64,000 nt of DNA from Medicago truncatula (Eukaryota; Streptophyta; Magnoliopsida; Fabales; Fabaceae). Positions within the stretch are counted from its first letter, which is position 1, and the number at the start of each line of letters is the position of its first letter. The notes beneath the pieces were generated by a model, which saw only the letters and a list, made by a program, of their open reading frames with translations, searched no databases and was not told the origin of the DNA. Location: positions 42,312,762-42,376,761 of the forward strand of contig NC_053042.1 in assembly GCF_003473485.1 (NCBI RefSeq). The letters are read 5' to 3'. The translations under genes were made by a program, and so were the position numbers. This document shows, piece after piece, positions 58,954-64,000 of the stretch.

Positions 58954-60964
58954 TCAACCTTTAGTGAATCCAAGATCAAAGGGTATACCAGTGGCAGGCA
59001 ACCATACACCACCTTCAATCCATTGAGCAGCAGTATATTTAGTTGCATCAGCTTTGCTAAGAACACCCTTTCCCCACTTAACTCTTGCTTGAACATTTGA
59101 ACCTGGTCCAGTGTTAGCATACTCAGCAAAGAAACATGTATCAAGGAATTGAGTCCCTGCCCAAGGAAGAAATCCATCTGGTTGAATTAAATCACCAATG
59201 GTATTTTCCATAAATATTGCCCTAGAATATGCCTTCCATGGTCTTGCTAAAAACGATCGAACCTTCAATCTATCAGGTTGTAGTGCTGGCTCTGGCATGA
59301 TTTCACAATTCTGAAGTACTACTCCTGTTGGCATGTTCTTTTGGACTGTTCCATCAGCTACAATTATGTTTTGTTGATTTGCCTCGGGTTTTCGCACTAC
59401 TATCTTTGAGTTCTGTATTACTGTTGATGCATAGCCGAAAATGAAATCCACTGTGCCTGAAATTTCGCAGTTTCTGTAGAATTGACGGTGGGCGTGTGCG
59501 TACAATGTGTCTTGGTAACCTCGTATGGCACAATCGAAGAAAGCTGATTTATCGCCTTGCACGCGAAGTGCTACTGCTTGGTGTTTGTTTGCTCCGGCTG
59601 TGTTCTCAAATGCCATTGCCTTTGCGATGAAACCTTCCGCGACAGTAGCTACATAGACATCACATAATTTAACATATTAATTTTGAGGCTTTAATCATAG
59701 TTGTAAATTGTGTGTGGCCTAGAACAGTATTTACGAATATGGCCACAGTATAAAGGTTTAATAGGCCTCCATAATGACATTGCACAAGAGCACTTGTGAT
59801 TATATAAACCTGTATTTTGCTGCAATTGCAATTTTGAGCTATGATTTTGAAACTTGATTATGTAGTTTGTTTTGCAAGAATTACCTAATCCAGATATATA
59901 TTTTTATTTTAACTATAATATAATTCATTATTGTTTAAATCTATTGAGAAGGACTTACAGAATGTAGCAGTTTGTATAGTCTTCACACCATCTACAAAAT
60001 TCTTTTTACCAGTGATAATGGTCTTTGTAGGGCCATCGCCGTATATCAAAATATTCTTCTTAGTTTTGTCAATCTGAATATATTCGTCATAGACACCAGC
60101 CTTGACGTAGATGACATATCTACCTTGATGATTTTTGGGGTAAGAATTAATAGCATCAAGAACCGTTTTAAATTTGCCGCTACCATCTTTCGCAACAACC
60201 GCATTAGGAGTAACAGACATCCCAGTACTCATATCAGCCAACAACTTACGATCTGCACCGGACATCCATTCTGGATTACCGTCTTCATCCACCTCAAAAA
60301 GCCGTCTAGATGAAGGTTTCACATTCAAATCCAAGTCAAGTGCAGCGAGTACTTTTGTAATCGCAGTCACAACATCAAGTGCTAACGCGGTAAGTTTTCC
60401 TACATGATCCAAACTACCTGTTTGCAATTGTGATTGAACCTGCTTTTCGCCATCTGTATCAAAACCGTCAAGACATGATTGTTGGTAGGCAAAAACAGCA
60501 CCTAACCAATTTTTAAGGTCAGCAGCGCGGTCATTAACATTGTGAACGCTGCTGTTATCAGCAGCTAAAATACTCGAGGCTTGTAATTCATCAATCGCGA
60601 ATTCTAATAAGTCTTTGCAATCATCAAGTGCCATTTTAGTACTTTGGTTATTTTTTTCGTTTTCAACCGCGAGCTTATCGGTCATATTGAAGGCTTTGAT
60701 GACACTTTCAATAGAAGTTTTTACCACTGCTTTTATGTAATCATTTGGGTCTGAGGTGTTAACAGAACCAAGAGTATCAGCACAAAATTTGTGGTCATCG
60801 CTGTTTTGACACACAGCTGTAACAGCTTTAGTATGCGAGGTCAGTTCACCGCCGTTGTTAGCATCTGCGGGACCATTGTTGGTTCGGACAAGAGCAACAA
60901 CACCTAAGGCAACACCTACAACAAGAATGAGAGAAACACCAGAGACAAATATTTTTCTTTCCAT
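58954..60964 (-). CDS. Pectin methylesterase with inhibitor-type pro-domain (type I PME)
   Basis: Removes methyl esters from cell-wall homogalacturonan. Exons 59959-60964 and 58954-59648 encode 566 residues, typical for type I PMEs, with one intron splitting the Ser codon after QTATF. A signal anchor covers residues 5-26 (FVSGVSLILVVGVALGVVAL). An inhibitor-like pro-domain with four Cys (52, 61, 116, 164) follows. Pro-protein cleavage motifs RRLF (220-223) and RKLL (239-242) come next. In the catalytic beta-helix I see Gln359, Gln381-Asp382 (GYQDTLYAH), Asp403 (VDFIFGYA), and Arg471/Trp473 (LARPWKAYSRA), the full active-site set. Close relatives are often pollen-expressed in legumes, but expression cannot be read here. 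Confidence 0.94.
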
Positions 60965-61007
60965 TTTCTTATAAACTTTTTGTATTTTTTCCTCTCTTTA
61001 AAATGGT

Positions 61008-61016
61008 TTTATATAT
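61008..61016 (-). promoter_or_regulatory. TATA box of the pectin methylesterase gene
   Basis: GATATATAAAACC on the minus strand lies about 45-50 bases before the start codon at 60964, giving a short 5' UTR of about 20 bases. Inferred from motif and spacing. Confidence 0.6.
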
Positions 61017-61814
61017 CTTTCCCTCAACAAGTACTTGATATGGCAATGAAATAATAGTCAATAAATTTTCTTCCCTACTATTTTTGGGATGATGTTGTGA
61101 GATAATATTGGTGATTGTTTGGTTCAAGATTTAAATTATAGGTATGCATTGACCCATGGCTTCTATGAACCGTTGAGGAAATTCATTGGCCATGTATATA
61201 GGCCTTCATCATCCATCACTTTGATTACAATTTCATCCGTTCAATTATTTTTAGCAGGTGTATATGAGCCGGAGACTTGGATGGGTTTGTTTGTGTTCCA
61301 CTATTCTAAATCTTTGGTGACCAAATTTAAATCAAACAAACACTAAATATGGAACTTTATATTTACTTTTTTTGGTAAATGAAATTAGATTTGAGAGGTT
61401 GACATTTTTTCATTATATTCTTTTACATATGCACGAGGCTCGAATCAAACCATAATCAAATAGTTAAAAGATTTAAATATCGACAATTTGTATCAGATCA
61501 TGTCTGTAAAACACAGTATATATTAACACAATCCAATATTAAAACATAAAGTTTTTATTTTCACTGATAAAAAAACATAAAGTTAAATAGTTATAGGATA
61601 ATCATATTGTAAATATTAAAAAGAAAAACATTGCAATTAGTAATGATATATCTTTAAGGATTTAATTAATTTATATACATTGACAACATAAAAGTCGTTT
61701 TATATATACATTCAATCATACGTTAGTAACATCATTTATTGAATAAGACAAGTCATGTGAAAAAATAATTTCTCTTAACTGTTCAAAATAATTTCTCAAA
61801 ATCCACATTTGCTA

Positions 61815-62120
61815 ATTGTAAGTCATGACTCATGAATCCATTCGATTGCATGGTAAAGCCCTAACGCCTCTCCTATATCTACTGAACACAGACATTGTTT
61901 TGGCGAGCACATGACTATCTTCGTCGTATACACATCCCTGTTCCGTTCTGTTGCTGGACGTTGAAAAAGATGCAGCAATGTTGCATTTATAACATTCTCT
62001 TCTCGGTTTTTGCCACCTAATACATGCGGTGTTGCAAGCTGCATTCTCTCTGTGTGTATGAGTGCAACACTTGCTACCAAAGTTTTAAGTTACGACTCTT
62101 CCATATACTCCATAATAGGG
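61815..62120 (-). pseudogene. LINE relic, RNase H region
   Basis: The minus-strand frame contains CSVDIGEALGLYHAIEWIHE, matching CSIDVGEAMGLHHAIRWIQE of the LINE at 31.7-33.6 kb. Upstream, an IMEYMEES / LKTLVASVA stretch with an in-frame stop parallels IMWSIWKARNMKLWQQVSD there. The segment between them is shortened and scrambled, so it is an old, deleted copy of the same family. Confidence 0.65.
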
Positions 62121-62436
62121 TGAAAAAAACAACTCAGCTTTCTGTGCAGAAACATGCTGCATGAAATGGCAGCTTGTGCCGTATCGAACAGCTGCGCAGC
62201 CATGCCCGCTGCTCACCGTACATTTCTCAGCCATATATTTTGTGTTCTTCTAATTATACTAACTTTTATTTTTAATTCTTCTAAAAGTTTCTTCAATCCT
62301 TGCGCCTCTAAAGTTCACATGAAATGTTCAAAGTAAATTTATTGATGACATGTCATTGTTAAGCTCTTAAAATGTCATTAGTTTAATAACCTAATTATTT
62401 AATTAATCTTTAATTTATTCTTTAAAAAAATAATCG

Positions 62437-62590
62437 TTGATTGGGTTCAATTGGCTAATGAGTTCTACCAAGGACGAATTGTTCAGAAGAACACGAGTTT
62501 GATTTATGAATGAAACAATTTTTTGTTAGACTTTACTTACCTTCCGGTTGAACTCTGGATTACCAGAGTACGAAAAAGCGAACACCAAAA
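62437..62590 (+). repeat. SINE-like repeat, copy 3 of 3
   Basis: GGGTTCAATTGGCTAATGAG, box B-like ACACGAGTTTGATTTATG, TTAGACTTTACTTACC and TTGAACTCTGGATTACCAGA are in the same order and spacing as in the other two copies; it ends in AACACCAAAAAAA. Confidence 0.55.
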
Positions 62591-63159
62591 AAATTAAACT
62601 AATGTAATTTTAAGGTCTTAAAAGACCTATTTAAAACTTAAAAAAACTTAAACAACTTATTTAAAACTTAAAAGGATTAATCGTATTTTTTCAGACTTAA
62701 AGGTCCAAAAAAGGTATTTGGCCTAAAAAAAATCACTTCAAACATGTACTAAAATTGAAACTAAAAATTAAATCAAAATTGATATATTTTGAGGAAGAAT
62801 GCATATTTATCTGTACTTTAATATTTTCAATTTTTTTATAAGAACTTTAATATTTTCACTTAAACTCTCATTATTATTTTTCATGGATTTTATTTGCGAA
62901 AATAATTTCAATTCTATCCATATTATATTTGGATCTGAATCCTCTCCTACACTTTCTTGTTGATGTCTGTTCTATCATCATTTCAGCCATTCATCTATGT
63001 TTTTCTCTCTTTTCAAAACTGTTGTTTTTTATTTATTTATTTGTTATGAATTCTCAACGGTTGGATGAAACCCATGAGAGATCTGTGAACAATAAAGACA
63101 GGAGAGGATCTATTTCCATTATGTGTGCCTTGATTTTTCTTTTGAACAAATAAAATGTT

Positions 63160-63540
63160 TGCCTTGGTTTTATCCCTTGGATTGCATCGTTCAATTTTTG
63201 CTTGTCGGTTAGTACAAAACATGTTACCAACCAAATTACGTGCGGAATAATTCAACATGATACAAGTGCTTATGTTTTTATATGTGGTAATGAGGAAAAC
63301 ATCCACTATTTATTTTTTGAGATGTGAAGTTTCTGGAAGCCTTTAGTTCATAGTTAGGGAATAGATGGGTATTCGGTGAACATTTTAAAGTTAATTTGAT
63401 TACGATTTCGGTGGTTCCTTCAACAAAACTTATTATTTTTAGACTATATAGTTTGCTTCTGTATGGGTAATTTGGAAGGAAATGAACTCCGTTCTTTCAG
63501 ACAAAAAAGATATGCAAGTTTTACGGGACAGTCAATTAAT
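63160..63540 (+). pseudogene. LINE relic, zf-RVT region
   Basis: With frame changes the plus strand reads RLVQNMLPTK, CGIIQHDTSAYVFICGNEEN, IHYLFFEM and, after stops, a LYSLLLYGYFGRK-like segment. This is the order of the zf-RVT block of plant LINEs (R-L-x-T-K, R-G-I, Cys, H-x-L-F). Several frame changes; clearly dead. Confidence 0.5.
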
Positions 63541-63825
63541 TATTAATTAATGAGATACATAAAACACTTAAAAGCAATTTTTTCATAAATAAATTCATGT
63601 CAAAAATTACAAGTACAATTATTTCTTCAGTATAAAAAGGTACAGGATTCCACCTGAGCTAGCTTGAAATTGAGACCAGCTTCAAAGATGGAATCAACAT
63701 GTAAGCTAGTAAATTATTCCTATGTAAGTAACAAATCAAACTTGTGTACATAAAAGCACACAATTATAGCTAACATAAATTAATTCCCAGCCCTCAAATT
63801 AATTTCTTCTAATTATATCTAAACT

Positions 63826-64000
63826 TCAAGCTTTTTCAAATCCAATAGCATAAGGAATACCAGTAGCCTTCAGCCAATCATCAGCTTTTCCACCAGGTCC
63901 AGCTTTAAGGAAATTCGCTGCAGTGAATTGAGTAGCTTCATTCTTAGAAATCTGAGGATGATAACCTTTCCACTTAACCCTTGCATTAAGATTAGCACCA
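63826..64000 (-). CDS. Second pectin methylesterase, 3' end only
   Basis: The minus strand reads GANLNARVKWKGYHP, ATQFTAANFLKAG, WLKATGIPYAIGFEKA and stop (63826-63828). This is the conserved PME C-terminus (NTGxGA..R..W.G, F....FI.G..WL..TG.P...G). The equivalent of the last 58 residues is in the window; the rest lies beyond 64000. It differs clearly from the neighbouring PME (ending ATGIPFDLGFTKG), so it is a paralogue rather than a recent copy. Same strand as the complete PME, about 2.9 kb upstream of it. Confidence 0.9.
   Translation of the reverse strand, partial: GANLNARVKWKGYHPQISKNEATQFTAANFLKAGPGGKADDWLKATGIPYAIGFEKA

Larger units (their letters stand above)
61017..63825. other. Intergenic between the two pectin methylesterase genes
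   Basis: No intact gene. Contains two decayed LINE pieces in opposite orientation (61815-62120 minus, 63160-63540 plus) and the third SINE-like copy (62437-62590). Confidence 0.55.

Noticed and set aside
1-64000. Prokaryotic-type systems (CRISPR, toxin-antitoxin, phage) or organelle DNA insertions
   Set aside because: Nothing in the window resembles them: no regular spacer arrays, operons or plastid/mitochondrial genes were seen.

Overview
This window is AT-rich plant nuclear DNA: genes have many GT-AG introns, plastid-targeting and cell-wall genes are present, and the intergenic space is full of small transposons (Stowaway, Mutator, Harbinger and CACTA types), SINEs and LINE pieces. The protein families and repeat types fit a papilionoid legume, most likely Medicago or a close relative. 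That assignment comes from recall of family sequences, not from a search.

Layout. At 1.2-3.9 kb (minus) lie the first five exons of a chloroplast SecA ATPase, with one splice donor that looks broken and no later exons in the window. At 5.6-6.7 kb is a degenerate copy of a legume B3-like gene. The stretch 6.8-14.3 kb is gene-poor: a Helitron end, several terminal-inverted-repeat elements and a 0.9-kb inverted repeat. An intronless L-cysteine desulfhydrase-type PLP enzyme follows at 14.6-16.0 kb (plus).

The centre is a tandem pair of full-length ABCB (MDR/P-glycoprotein) transporters on the minus strand, copy A at 21.2-27.0 kb and copy B at 38.4-46.2 kb. Ten of their twelve coding exons have identical lengths. 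The introns carry fossil transposons shared by both copies, and B also has a private 1.65-kb retroposon whose empty site is preserved in A. B ends 18 codons early at a nonsense codon. The 11 kb between them holds a triple-nested MITE, a disabled LINE and a 1.1-kb Harbinger-like element.

On the right are a secreted plant protein of unknown function (50.0-52.4 kb, plus, four exons), a RADIALIS-like single-MYB gene (56.0-56.3 kb, minus), a complete pro-domain pectin methylesterase (59.0-61.0 kb, minus) and the 3' end of a second pectin methylesterase running off the window (63.8-64.0 kb, minus).

The genes do not form one pathway. The meaningful groupings are the ABCB tandem pair and the pectin methylesterase pair. 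I see no prokaryotic-type system, CRISPR array or complete autonomous transposon. The least understood items are the DUF7705-type secreted protein, the long inverted repeat and the GC-rich retroposon. Splice sites were placed by hand from GT/AG signals, reading frame and, for the ABCB genes, comparison of the two copies.
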